Below are positions 16,142 through 25,511 of a stretch of 64,000 bases of DNA, piece by piece. The first letter of the stretch is position 1, and every line of letters begins with the position of its first letter. The notes below the pieces were generated by a model. That model was not told the origin of the DNA and did no database searches. It saw only the letters and a program-made list of their open reading frames with translations. Source of the stretch: Pseudomonadota bacterium (lineage in GTDB: Bacteria > Pseudomonadota > Gammaproteobacteria > Burkholderiales > Rhodocyclaceae); NCBI GenBank assembly GCA_018262095.1, contig JAGTRW010000002.1, positions 1 to 64,000 of the forward strand, in the 5' to 3' direction. A program made the position numbers and the translations under genes.

Positions 16142-17125
16142 TCAGTTCCCCGCCACAATGCTCATCACCGCCATGCGTACCGCGATGCCGAAGGTCACCT
16201 GCGGCAAAATCACCGCCTGCGGACCGTCGGCGACCCGCGAATCGATTTCGACGCCGCGATTCATCGGCCCGGGGTGCATCACGATGGCGTCGGACTTGGC
16301 CAGCGCCAAGCGTTCCGGCGTCAGCCCGTAGCATTGAAAATACTCGCGCGCCGAAGGCAGCAAGGCGCCGTTCATGCGTTCGTTCTGCAGGCGCAGCATG
16401 ATCACCACGTCGCAGTCCTTGAGACCGTCCTCGAGCTTGTTGAAGACCTGCACGCCCATTTTTTCGATGGCGGTCGGCAACAGCGTTTGCGGGCCGACGG
16501 CGCGCACCTCGGGAACGCCGAGCGTGGTCAGCGCGTGAATGTCCGAGCGCGCGACGCGCGAATGCAGGATGTCGCCGACGATCGCCACCCGCAGGTTGGA
16601 AAAGTCCTTCTTGTAGTGCCGGATGGTGTACATATCGAGCAGCGCCTGCGTCGGGTGCGCGTGCCGCCCGTCGCCGGCGTTGACCACGTGCACGTCCGAG
16701 CGGCCGAGGCGGCGCAGGTGATCGACGATCAGGTAGGGCGCGCCGGACTCGGCGTGCCTGACGACGAACATGTCGGCGTGCATGGCGACCAGGTTGTCGA
16801 TGGTGTCGAGCAGCGTTTCGCCCTTGGCCGTCGACGAACGCGCGACGTCGAGATTGATGACGTCGGCCGACAGCCGCTTGGCGGCGATCTCGAAGGTCGT
16901 TCGGGTGCGCGTCGAATTCTCGAAGAAGAGGTTGAAGACGCTCTTGCCGCGCAATAGCGGAACCTTCTTGACGTCGCGGTCGGAAACTTCGAGGAAGCTC
17001 GACGCGGTGTCGAGGATCTGAATCAGCGATTGGCGCGGCAAACCGTCGGTCGACAGCAGGTGCGTCAGTTCGCCCCCGGCGTTGAGCTGTGGATTGTGAT
17101 GCAGTGTCGGTGCGGGATTAGCCAT
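16142..17125 (-). CDS. pyrB: Aspartate carbamoyltransferase catalytic subunit
   Basis: 327 residues from the ATG at 17123-17125; the frame stays open further upstream but that part overlaps pyrR and is not coding. It condenses carbamoyl phosphate with aspartate in pyrimidine synthesis. The carbamoyl phosphate site STRTRT is at 71-76 in [13 protein letters not shown]. The HPTQALLD motif and the aspartate-binding MRLQNER region are present. Length suits the class that assembles with PyrC' rather than PyrI. It overlaps pyrR by 8 bases and is followed by pyrC' after 3 bases. Confidence 0.95.
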   Translation of the reverse strand: MANPAPTLHHNPQLNAGGELTHLLSTDGLPRQSLIQILDTASSFLEVSDRDVKKVPLLRGKSVFNLFFENSTRTRTTFEIAAKRLSADVINLDVARSSTAKGETLLDTIDNLVAMHADMFVVRHAESGAPYLIVDHLRRLGRSDVHVVNAGDGRHAHPTQALLDMYTIRHYKKDFSNLRVAIVGDILHSRVARSDIHALTTLGVPEVRAVGPQTLLPTAIEKMGVQVFNKLEDGLKDCDVVIMLRLQNERMNGALLPSAREYFQCYGLTPERLALAKSDAIVMHPGPMNRGVEIDSRVADGPQAVILPQVTFGIAVRMAVMSIVAGN

Positions 17126-17624
17126 GATCGGCACGCCTCCAGTGCAGACGCCCGGCAGCGTCGGGCTCGAGAACGATTTCTTCGCCAGCGTCGAGCACCG
17201 GATACCAGGTGCAGAACTGCGCGCAGATCGGCAGCTCGCGGCCGCCGCGATCGGCGAGAACGGCGAGCTTGATGCTCGCCGGACGGCCGTAGTCGAACAG
17301 TTCGTTGATCGCCGCGCGCGTCGTCCGCCCCGTATAGAGCACGTCATCGACGAGAATCAGCGAGCGGCCTTCGACGTCGAACGGAATCGACGTCGGCTTG
17401 ACTTGCGGGTGCAATCCCTTGGCGCCGAAATCATCGCGGTAGAACGAGACGTCGATCAGCCCGATTTCGCCGGGCAGACCCAGCAGTTCGTTGAGCCGGC
17501 GCGCAATCCAGGCGCCGCCGCTGTGAATCCCGACGAGCAGGGTGTTGGCCTGCAGCTGCGGACGGATGAGATCTGCCAGTTGCGCGCATTGCGCTTCGGC
17601 GTCAGGTAATTTGGAGAGGGGCAT
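17118..17624 (-). CDS. pyrR: Bifunctional pyr operon regulator / uracil phosphoribosyltransferase
   Basis: 168 residues from the ATG at 17622-17624, which has AAGGA 6 bases upstream inside the end of ruvX. The PRPP-binding motif is [18 protein letters not shown] (about 88-105), as in PyrR. In Gram-positive bacteria PyrR binds pyr mRNA; in proteobacteria its regulatory role is less certain. The overlap with both ruvX (23 bases) and pyrB (8 bases) shows tight coupling. No PyrR-type anti-antiterminator hairpin was recognised between the genes, because there is no leader space. Confidence 0.93.
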   Translation of the reverse strand: MPLSKLPDAEAQCAQLADLIRPQLQANTLLVGIHSGGAWIARRLNELLGLPGEIGLIDVSFYRDDFGAKGLHPQVKPTSIPFDVEGRSLILVDDVLYTGRTTRAAINELFDYGRPASIKLAVLADRGGRELPICAQFCTWYPVLDAGEEIVLEPDAAGRLHWRRADHG

Positions 17625-18090
17625 GTGGATCCTTGGTGTCTTGAAAAGGAGATTCGGCAGCGCCTTCAAAGTAGCACTGCAGGATGATCTGGGCGGCCAT
17701 CGCGTCGATGTGTTCTTTGGCGTTTCGCCCGCGGTGGCCGTTTTCGCGCAGCTTTTCTTCAGCTTCGACCGACGTCAGCCGCTCTTCGGCGTAATCAACG
17801 GGCAGACCGAAACGGCCACGCAGCTGGTTGGCGAAGCGCGTGCAACGCGCGCTCATGGCATGCGCGCTGCCATCGAGCGCGAGCGGCAAGCCGACCACCA
17901 GGCTGACCGGCTGCCACTCGCTGATCAGCGCGGCGATCGCGGCAAAGCGCTCGACGTTGGCCTCGCCGTGTATCGTCGTCAGCGGATGCGCCTGAGCCAA
18001 TTCCCACTCGCCGACCGCGACGCCAATGCGTTTTTCACCGAAATCGAAGGCCAGTACCGTGCCCTGCTGACGCTTCGCTGACTCAGGCAT
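17602..18090 (-). CDS. ruvX: Putative pre-16S rRNA nuclease YqgF
   Basis: 162 residues from the ATG at 18088-18090, which overlaps the algH stop by 8 bases; a TTG six codons upstream is an alternative. RNase H-like fold with the catalytic strand [15 protein letters not shown] (Asp16), then [11 protein letters not shown], the [13 protein letters not shown] block and the terminal Asp in KEHIDAMAA. It processes the 5' end of 16S rRNA, and the older name reflects Holliday-junction resolvase similarity. The algH-ruvX-pyrR-pyrB order is usual in beta- and gammaproteobacteria. Confidence 0.94.
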   Translation of the reverse strand: MPESAKRQQGTVLAFDFGEKRIGVAVGEWELAQAHPLTTIHGEANVERFAAIAALISEWQPVSLVVGLPLALDGSAHAMSARCTRFANQLRGRFGLPVDYAEERLTSVEAEEKLRENGHRGRNAKEHIDAMAAQIILQCYFEGAAESPFQDTKDPHAPLQIT

Positions 18091-18643
18091 GCCCGGCTTG
18101 TCCGGCAAGATGAATGAAATCGATACCGAGCATTTCCATCGCCGACGGCAGCCTTTCCTCGCACGGCAGGTCGAACAGGATGAAAGGCTCGGCCGGAACG
18201 GTCAGCCAGGCGTTCTGCGCCAGCTCGTTTTCGAGCTGACCGGCGCCCCATCCCGAGTAGCCGAGGCTGACCATGATTTCGTGCGGCTCGCCGTCGCGCG
18301 CGACGGCCTGCAGCACATCGCGCGAACTGGTCAGGCCGACCTCCTGAGTGACCGCCAGCGTCGATTGCCAGGCGCCGACCGGGCGATGCAGAACAAAACC
18401 GCGATCGGTCTGTACCGGCCCGCCGAAGAACACCGGCAGATTGGCCAGCTCCGGGGATTCGATGGGCACCTCGATCTTTTCGAAGAGCGTTGCCAGAGTC
18501 ATGTTGATCGGGCGATTGACGATGATCCCGAGCGCGCCCTGGTCGTTGTGCTCGGCGATGTAGATCAGCGATTTCGAAAAATACGGGTCTTCCATCGTCG
18601 GCATGGCGATCAGAAAATGGTCGGTGAGGTTCAAGCGCTTCAT
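18083..18643 (-). CDS. algH: YqgE/AlgH family protein
   Basis: 186 residues. Family pattern: [21 protein letters not shown] at the start, then [31 protein letters not shown] and [12 protein letters not shown]. The fold is an alpha/beta sandwich of unclear biochemical role, named for an effect on alginate production in Pseudomonas. First gene of the algH-ruvX-pyrR-pyrB-pyrC' operon; every junction in this operon overlaps or is within 3 bases. It is divergent from the photolyase gene across 47 bases. Confidence 0.95.
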   Translation of the reverse strand: MKRLNLTDHFLIAMPTMEDPYFSKSLIYIAEHNDQGALGIIVNRPINMTLATLFEKIEVPIESPELANLPVFFGGPVQTDRGFVLHRPVGAWQSTLAVTQEVGLTSSRDVLQAVARDGEPHEIMVSLGYSGWGAGQLENELAQNAWLTVPAEPFILFDLPCEERLPSAMEMLGIDFIHLAGQAGHA

Positions 18644-18690
18644 AATGACGCTATTTTAGTCGCCGGCCGTGGTCGACACAAAGGTAATCA

Positions 18691-20148
18691 ATGCTCGATA
18701 CCGTGCTTGTCTGGTTTCGTCGCGACCTGCGCGATACCGATCATGCGGCGCTCGCCGAGGCTCTGCGGCGCGCGCGGCGCGTTTATTGCGCCTTCGTCTT
18801 CGACCGCGAGATCCTCGACGCGCTGCCGACACCAGGAGATCGCCGGGTCGAATTCATTCGCGAGTCGCTCGCTGAACTCGACCTCGCGCTGCGTGCACGC
18901 GGCGGCGGACTGATCGTTCGTCATGCGCTGGCGACCAGCGAGATTCCTCGACTGGCGCGCGAATTGGGCGTCGATGCGGTGTTCGTCAACCGCGACTACG
19001 AGCCGCAGGCCAAGGCGCGCGACGCGGCGGTCGCCGCCGCGCTGTGCGAGCACGGGATCGGTTTCGAGTCGTTCAAGGACCAGGTCATTTTCGACGGCGC
19101 CGAGGTGCTGACGCAGGCCGGTCGTCCCTACACGGTGTTCACGCCGTACAAGAACGCCTGGCTCAAGCGGCTCACCGACGACGATCATGCGCTGCACGCC
19201 ACCGATCGCGGCCAACTGGTCGCCGGCGCGCTGGCCAATGGCGTTCCGTCGCTGGCGCAGATCGGCTTCGCAGCGAGCGATCTGCGCCAGATCGGAATCG
19301 CTACCGGAATGTCCGGTGCCAAGCGGCTGATCGACGACTTCAGGCAGCGCCTCGCCGACTATGCGCAAACGCGCGACTATCCGGCGCTCAAGGGCGTCTC
19401 GTATCTCTCGGTCCACCTGCGCTTTGGCACCGTTTCGCCGCGCGAACTGGTGTCGCTGGCGATCGCCAGCGGCGCGCTGCGTGGCGCGGCTGGCGCGGCG
19501 ACCTGGCTTGCCGAACTGATCTGGCGCGACTTCTACTTTATGATTCTCGATCACTTCCCGCACGTTGCGCAACGCGCGTTCAAGCCCGCCTACGACGCCA
19601 TCGCCTGGCGACAGGGCGAGCACGCCGAAGAGCTGTTTGCTGCCTGGTGCGCGGCGCGCACCGGTTATCCGCTGGTCGATGCGGCGATGCGCCAATTGCG
19701 CAGCAGCGGCTATATGCACAACCGCTTGCGCATGGTCGTCGCCTCGTTTCTGTGCAAGGACCTGGGAATCGACTGGCGGCGTGGCGAAGCCTGGTTCGCG
19801 CGGCAGCTCAACGATTTCGACCTGGCCGCCAACAACGGCGGCTGGCAATGGGCCGCGTCGAGCGGCTGCGACGCGCAGCCCTACTTCCGAATTTTCAATC
19901 CGCTGACGCAGTCGCAACGCTTCGATCCGGACGGCCGCTTCATCCGCCGCTACCTGCCGGAACTGGCCAGCGTTCCCGACCGCTTCATCCACGCACCGTG
20001 GCTGATGAGCGCTGCCGAGCAATCCGCGTGCGGCGTCGTGATCGGACGCGACACCCCGGCGCCGCTCGTTGATCACGGCCAGGCGCGACTGCAGACGCTA
20101 GCACGCTACGCCGTGGTCAAAGCTCAGGTGCGCGACGACGCGACGTAG
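18691..20148 (+). CDS. phrB: Deoxyribodipyrimidine (CPD) photolyase
   Basis: 485 residues. N-terminal antenna-binding Rossmann domain begins VLVWFRRDLRDTDHAAL. The C-terminal FAD domain has SYLSVHLRFGTVSPRE, the WRDFYF helix, YMHNRLRMVVASFL and NNGGWQWAASSGCDAQPYFR, which are the FAD- and DNA-binding signatures of class I CPD photolyases. It repairs UV-induced pyrimidine dimers with blue light. The ATG follows AAGG by 6 bases. Its last 25 bases overlap the 3' end of chpA on the other strand (20124-20148). Confidence 0.95.
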   Translation: MLDTVLVWFRRDLRDTDHAALAEALRRARRVYCAFVFDREILDALPTPGDRRVEFIRESLAELDLALRARGGGLIVRHALATSEIPRLARELGVDAVFVNRDYEPQAKARDAAVAAALCEHGIGFESFKDQVIFDGAEVLTQAGRPYTVFTPYKNAWLKRLTDDDHALHATDRGQLVAGALANGVPSLAQIGFAASDLRQIGIATGMSGAKRLIDDFRQRLADYAQTRDYPALKGVSYLSVHLRFGTVSPRELVSLAIASGALRGAAGAATWLAELIWRDFYFMILDHFPHVAQRAFKPAYDAIAWRQGEHAEELFAAWCAARTGYPLVDAAMRQLRSSGYMHNRLRMVVASFLCKDLGIDWRRGEAWFARQLNDFDLAANNGGWQWAASSGCDAQPYFRIFNPLTQSQRFDPDGRFIRRYLPELASVPDRFIHAPWLMSAAEQSACGVVIGRDTPAPLVDHGQARLQTLARYAVVKAQVRDDAT

Positions 20149-23100
20149 GTGGCGACCCGCTGCAGCAGGTCGTCTTCCTGATAGGGTTTGCCCAGGTAGT
20201 CGTTGACGCCGACCTCGAAGGCATAGGCGCGGTGCTTCTCGGCGATGCGCGAGGTGATCATGATGATCGGCACCGCCTTGAGGCGCGCGTCGGCGCGGAT
20301 GTTGCGCGTCAGGTCGAAACCGTCCATGCGCGGCATCTCGATATCGACCAGCATCACGTCGGGAACGACGTCGAGCAGTTGCTCGAGCGCATCGACGCCG
20401 TCCTTGGCGGTAATCACCTGATAGCCTTCGCGCGCCAGCAAGCGCCCGGAGATCTTGCGTACGGTCAGCGAATCGTCGACCACCATCACCGTCGGCAAGC
20501 TGGCGGCAGCCACCTCGCCTGCCGGACGCGCGGGTGCCGCGGTCGGCGCCGGCGCGACGGCCAACGGGGCGCGCGTCGACAGCGCGACCGGGTTGACGAT
20601 CAGCACCACCTGGCCGTTGGCCAGCACGGTCGCGCCATCGATACCGATCACCCGGGCCAGCTGCGCACCGATGTTCTTGACGACGATTTCCTCGTTGCCC
20701 TGCAGCTCGTCGACCTGCACCGCGACGCGACGGCTGCCGCTGCGCAGCAGCAGCACCCAGTACTGGCGGTGCAATTCGGGCAGCGTCTGGATCTCGCCGA
20801 GCAACTGCGGCAGGTAGCTGAACGGATAGTGATGACCCATCCATTCGGCACGTCCGGCGTCGCGAATTTTGGCGAGCGCCGCGTCCTTGAGATCGAGCAC
20901 CTGCTCGATCATTACCGACGGGATCGCGTAACGCCGGCTGCCGGCACGCACCAGCAGCGCCTTGGTGAGCGCCAGCGTGAGCGGGATGTAAAGGCGAAAC
21001 TCGGTCCCCTGCCCGGCCGTCGACGCGATCTCGACGCGCCCGCCAAGGCGCGCGACCTCGGTCTTGACCACATCCATGCCGATGCCGCGGCCGGCGACCT
21101 GCGACAGCGCGCTGGCGGTCGAAAAGCCGGGAGTGAAGATCAATTCGGCAAGCCGCGCCGGATCGGCATCGTCATCCGCAGCGAGCAAGCCGACGGCAAT
21201 GGCGCGCGCGCGAATCCGCTCGTAGTCGAGCCCGGCGCCATCGTCGCGGAAGGCGATGATGATTTCGTTGCCCTCCTGCTTGAGCGCCAGCGACAGTTCG
21301 CCGATCTCCGCTTTGCCCTGCGCGAGACGCACCTCGCGCGGCTCAAGACCGTGCACGATGGCGTTGCGCAGCAGATGCTCGAGCGGCGCGCCGATCTTGT
21401 CGAGCACGCTGCGGTCGAGTTCGACCTGACTGCCGGAAATTTCCAGGTTGGCGCGCTTGCCGAGCTCCTTGGAGGTTTGCCGAACGATGCGGTAGAGCCG
21501 ATCGGCCAGCGTTCCGAAGGGCACCATGCGCACGCCCATCAGCTGCTGCTGCAGGTCACGGTTTAAGCGCGCCTGCGCCAAAATCGCGGCATTGGCGTCG
21601 TCGAGGTTCTTGAGCAGGTTCTGCTGCACCGTGGCGACGTCGTTGACCGACTCGGCCATCATCCGCGTCAGTTCCTGGAAGCGCGTGAAGCGATCGAATT
21701 CGAGCGGATCGAAGCCTGCATGCTGTTCGTCGGGCTGCACGCTGCGCGACTGCATTTGCGACTCGGACTGAATCTCGATTTCCCGCAACTGCCGACGCAG
21801 ACGAATGACGTTCTCGGTCAGGTCGAGAAGCGAGCCCTTGAGGCTGCGCATCTCGCCCTCGATGCGCGCGCGCGCAATCGACAATTCGCCGGCTTCGTTG
21901 ACCAGCCGATCGATCAGATCGGCGCGTACGCGCAATGTCGCACGCGGCGCCGCAGCGACGGTTTCGCCCGTTCCGCCGACGCGTCCGGGCTCGACACGGC
22001 GTTCGACGGCGACCGCCGCGCCCGCGGCTTCGTCGACCACCGGCGCGACCGGCGCCGCGTCGATCGGCGGCGGCTGATCGAGTGTTTCGCCGCGTTGCAG
22101 ACGTTCGATGATCTGCAATACGGCGTCGAAGTCGCCGTCGATCTCGTCGATCAGCTCGAGCGTCGCGCGGCCGGCGGCCTGTTCGACGCGCGTCTCGATG
22201 GCGTGCGCGATTTCGCCGAGGTTCATCGCCCCGGCCATGCGCGCGCTGCCCTTGAGCGTATGCAGCAAGCGCTCGAGCAGACGCACGCTCTCATTATTGG
22301 CCGGCGCACTGCGCCAGGCCCGCAACTCGCGGCTGATGCTCTGCGCGAGGTCAAGCGCTTCCTCGAGGAAGATCGGCAGCAGTTGTTCGTCGATCTCGTC
22401 GGTCAGCGGCAGCAGCGGGCTCGCTGCCGGCGGCATGGCCGGCACGGCAGCCTCGTGATCGACGCTCGGCGCCTCGTGCGCAGCGACGGCCTGCGCCGGA
22501 TAAAGCGCTTCGAGCGCCGCGATCAGTTCGCGGCGCACTTCGGGTTCATGTCTTTGCGCCAGCGCCGAAAGCATCAGCTCAAGCTCGCCGACCGCCTGCC
22601 TGATGGTCCCCAGCGATTCAAGGTTGGCGCATTGCGCCGAGTTGTCGCGACGCAGCAGCGCGTGTTCAAGCGCCAGTCCCAGCTGGTTGACCGGTACGAT
22701 GCCGACGGTTGCCGAAATTCCGGCCAGCGTATGCGCCGCGCGATACATCGCGTGCGGCGTCGGCGTCGATTGATCCTTTTCGAGCACCGCGAGTTCGGTC
22801 TGCAGCGTCGCCAGATGAGCGCGCGCCTCCTCGGAAAAAATATCGTAAAGGATAGGCGAAATCGAAATGCGCAACGGCCGCGCCGCTGCCGACTGCTCTT
22901 CGGCCGGCGCCGGTTCAGCCGCGACTTCAGGCAGTTCGATGGTCTCCAGATCGACGTTCCCTTCGCTCGCCGGCGGCGCGGTGGGGAAGGCGATGATTTC
23001 GGCGCTCGGCGCTGGCGACTCGACGGCTTTCGGCGCCGCCTCGACTACGCCCGGTTCGCCTGACGTCTCCTCGCGGCCGCTCCGCAGCGACTCGGCGAGC

Positions 23101-25478
23101 GCGATCAGCGGCCCCGGATCGGGCGCCTTGCCAGTGCGGGTCTCGAGCTGCCAGACCCAGCGCGCGAACAGCGTATGCGCCTGCGTCAACAGGTCGAGAA
23201 TCGGCGCGCCGACTTCGAGTTCCTGCCGCAGCCATAGATTGAGCGTTTGCTCGACCGCCCACGCCGCCTCGCCCAGGTCCTTGAGCCCAACCATTCGTCC
23301 GCTGCCCTTGAGTGTATGAAAAGCGCGGCGAATGGTCGTCAATCGCTCACCGTCATGCGCTTGCGCAGAAAGCTCGCGCAGGTTTTCAGCGATCGTCGCC
23401 AGAACTTCGTGGGCCTCTTCGAGGAAGATACCGAGCAATTCGGCGTCGATTTCTTCGCTGCTGGCCTGCGCCAACTGAATGGTTTGCGCCGACGGCTCAA
23501 GCGCTTCCAGCGGCTTGAGCGTCGCCATCGCGCGATCGATTTGCGGCGCGGCGTCCTCGCCCGCCGCCAGCATCGACAGCATGGCCTTGGCTTGCTCGCC
23601 GAGCGCGCTGTCGGCAACCAGATCGGCGTCTTTTTTGAGCGCCGACAGGCTGCTCTTTATTTCCTCGCGCAAGCCCGGGTGATCGGGCTGCTGCTTGAGC
23701 GCGCCAAGCAGCGCATGCGTTTCGAGCTTCTGCCGCGCGACATCCTGTTCAACTGTGATACTCGGCGATTCGGCCGCGGACGCTTCGCTTTCCTCGACCT
23801 CGGGCGCCGCGCCGGACTGCATCTGCCGCACGAAGCTGGCGAAGTCGCGATCGCCGTGCGGCAAGGTATCGATAAAGAAGCCGATCAGCGACAGCTGACT
23901 GGCGACGCGTTCGAAATCATCGTCCTGCGCCACGTAATCGGCATCGGCAAAGCGCTCGATTTGTGCAGCGCATTGGCGCACGGCGGCGACCGCGTCATCG
24001 TGGCGCATCATCGACAAGGCGCCGGCGATCTGCGCAAACGCCACGTCCAGGCTGATGAGGTCGGAGCGCTTGGTGACATCGCGGAAGAAGCCATCGAGCA
24101 CCTGCTCGATCTGCGCCAGATTGCTCTGGATCTCCCTGGCGACCTGCCCGACCAGCAATTTCTCCTGCGCCTGGCGCGACATTTCGTCGAGCAGCGGAAT
24201 TTCCGACCCCGGCTGCGGCGGGTTGCCCGCCAGGCAGCCATGAATTCGCGCGACGGTGACGTCGACCTGGTGCGCGAAATCGCCGCCCAGCCGGCGGAAA
24301 TTTTCCTGCGCATTCTGCGCCAGCAGAATCGCCGTCGCGATTTCCATCGCCAGCGCGTCCGAATGACGGCGGCTGTCCTCGGCCAGCCAGTGGGCGGCCG
24401 CGGCAATCGCCTGCGCCAAACGACGGTAATCGGTGTGACCCAGTTGGTCGATCACCGCCGACAGCGCGTTGGCATTCTCGGCAAACAGCGGCAGCGCCTG
24501 CAGCGTTCCCGCGCAGTACTTGTTCCAGGCCTCCTCGGTCGCCGTGACCACCTCGCGCAAATGGCGCAACACGGTTTCTTCAGGCGCCGGAGCGACCGTT
24601 TCGCCGGTCGGGATCAGCGTCGGCAGCTGGTAGGCGTCCTTGACGCCCTGCACCGCAGCACTGTGGCTGTCGGCGCTGGCGACCTGATAGAGGACATCGC
24701 GCAGCAAGCGTTCGGCGACATTGGCCGAGCCTTCGAGCAGCCGGCGAATCTGCAGATCGATTCGCGCGCACAGCGGCTTGACATTGGCGTCAGTCGGCAG
24801 TCCCCCGTCGGCCAGCGCGCTCAAAAAAGCGGTGGCGACCCACCAGAAGGAACGCGCCGACGCCGCCTCCTGGGTTTCTTCGATGCGCCTGACGGCGCTG
24901 AGCATTTCGCTGATGGCGCCGTGGTCCTGCGGCGCGCGCAGCCAACCGAGCAAGCCGTGCTGGAAGCGCGAGCGTTCGTGACGCAGAAACCCGGCAAGCT
25001 TGCCTCCCGTCATGGCATGGGCCGCGTTTTGACGACGCGGCGGACGCACGCTCAAGTCGGGGAAAAACAGATCGCTCGCCGCTGCACCTTCCAGGCCGCG
25101 CGCCGCCTGCACTTCACGGTAGATCGAGAGCAGCCGCAACGGCTGGTTGGGCTGGCCGCCGACCAGATCGTCAAGGTAATGGCCGATGGTCGCCAGGGCG
25201 CGCCGGGCAAGCGCGACCGCATCATCATCCGGCGGGCGCTGCGCGAGTGCCGCAATCAGCGATTCGAGCGCCTCGGCAAACTGGGTGACGCCGTCGAGAC
25301 CGACGATGGTCAGTGCACCCTGAACCTGGTGCAGGTGCGTACCGCAGAACTTGAGCTGCGTCTGTTCGCCGCCTGCGGCAAACTGCTGCAGCGCCTGGTC
25401 GGCGCGCGCCAGCGCCAGGTCGATCTCGTTCTTGACCCAGTTGAGCGGGCCGACGTCGAATTGGGTCACGACATTCAT
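20124..25478 (-). CDS. chpA: Type IV pilus chemosensory hybrid kinase ChpA/PilL
   Basis: 1784 residues from the ATG at 25476-25478. It is the CheA-type kinase of the Pil-Chp system, which couples surface sensing to pilus activity and cAMP or motility. Domains in order: an N-terminal degenerate Hpt-like segment (His50 in HQVQG, where HxxKG is usual); Hpt domains with His721 (HTLKGSGRM), His916 (HTLAGIS) and His1073 (HTLKGSARM); dimerisation helices; the HATPase domain with the N box HLLRNAIVHGLE (near 1370), DDGAGLD and GRGIGMDVV; a CheW-like domain; and a C-terminal receiver with Asp1712 in LVDIEMPRMDG. It is the last gene of pilG-pilH-pilI-pilJ-chpA. Confidence 0.95.
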   Translation of the reverse strand: MNVVTQFDVGPLNWVKNEIDLALARADQALQQFAAGGEQTQLKFCGTHLHQVQGALTIVGLDGVTQFAEALESLIAALAQRPPDDDAVALARRALATIGHYLDDLVGGQPNQPLRLLSIYREVQAARGLEGAAASDLFFPDLSVRPPRRQNAAHAMTGGKLAGFLRHERSRFQHGLLGWLRAPQDHGAISEMLSAVRRIEETQEAASARSFWWVATAFLSALADGGLPTDANVKPLCARIDLQIRRLLEGSANVAERLLRDVLYQVASADSHSAAVQGVKDAYQLPTLIPTGETVAPAPEETVLRHLREVVTATEEAWNKYCAGTLQALPLFAENANALSAVIDQLGHTDYRRLAQAIAAAAHWLAEDSRRHSDALAMEIATAILLAQNAQENFRRLGGDFAHQVDVTVARIHGCLAGNPPQPGSEIPLLDEMSRQAQEKLLVGQVAREIQSNLAQIEQVLDGFFRDVTKRSDLISLDVAFAQIAGALSMMRHDDAVAAVRQCAAQIERFADADYVAQDDDFERVASQLSLIGFFIDTLPHGDRDFASFVRQMQSGAAPEVEESEASAAESPSITVEQDVARQKLETHALLGALKQQPDHPGLREEIKSSLSALKKDADLVADSALGEQAKAMLSMLAAGEDAAPQIDRAMATLKPLEALEPSAQTIQLAQASSEEIDAELLGIFLEEAHEVLATIAENLRELSAQAHDGERLTTIRRAFHTLKGSGRMVGLKDLGEAAWAVEQTLNLWLRQELEVGAPILDLLTQAHTLFARWVWQLETRTGKAPDPGPLIALAESLRSGREETSGEPGVVEAAPKAVESPAPSAEIIAFPTAPPASEGNVDLETIELPEVAAEPAPAEEQSAAARPLRISISPILYDIFSEEARAHLATLQTELAVLEKDQSTPTPHAMYRAAHTLAGISATVGIVPVNQLGLALEHALLRRDNSAQCANLESLGTIRQAVGELELMLSALAQRHEPEVRRELIAALEALYPAQAVAAHEAPSVDHEAAVPAMPPAASPLLPLTDEIDEQLLPIFLEEALDLAQSISRELRAWRSAPANNESVRLLERLLHTLKGSARMAGAMNLGEIAHAIETRVEQAAGRATLELIDEIDGDFDAVLQIIERLQRGETLDQPPPIDAAPVAPVVDEAAGAAVAVERRVEPGRVGGTGETVAAAPRATLRVRADLIDRLVNEAGELSIARARIEGEMRSLKGSLLDLTENVIRLRRQLREIEIQSESQMQSRSVQPDEQHAGFDPLEFDRFTRFQELTRMMAESVNDVATVQQNLLKNLDDANAAILAQARLNRDLQQQLMGVRMVPFGTLADRLYRIVRQTSKELGKRANLEISGSQVELDRSVLDKIGAPLEHLLRNAIVHGLEPREVRLAQGKAEIGELSLALKQEGNEIIIAFRDDGAGLDYERIRARAIAVGLLAADDDADPARLAELIFTPGFSTASALSQVAGRGIGMDVVKTEVARLGGRVEIASTAGQGTEFRLYIPLTLALTKALLVRAGSRRYAIPSVMIEQVLDLKDAALAKIRDAGRAEWMGHHYPFSYLPQLLGEIQTLPELHRQYWVLLLRSGSRRVAVQVDELQGNEEIVVKNIGAQLARVIGIDGATVLANGQVVLIVNPVALSTRAPLAVAPAPTAAPARPAGEVAAASLPTVMVVDDSLTVRKISGRLLAREGYQVITAKDGVDALEQLLDVVPDVMLVDIEMPRMDGFDLTRNIRADARLKAVPIIMITSRIAEKHRAYAFEVGVNDYLGKPYQEDDLLQRVATYVASSRT

Positions 25479-25511
25479 GGGGCAAATCTCTCCGATCTTC
25501 GGCGTCGGCAA

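Noticed and set aside
16142-17347. Longer pyrB of 401 residues
   Set aside because: The first 74 codons lie inside pyrR in another frame; the family start is at 17125.
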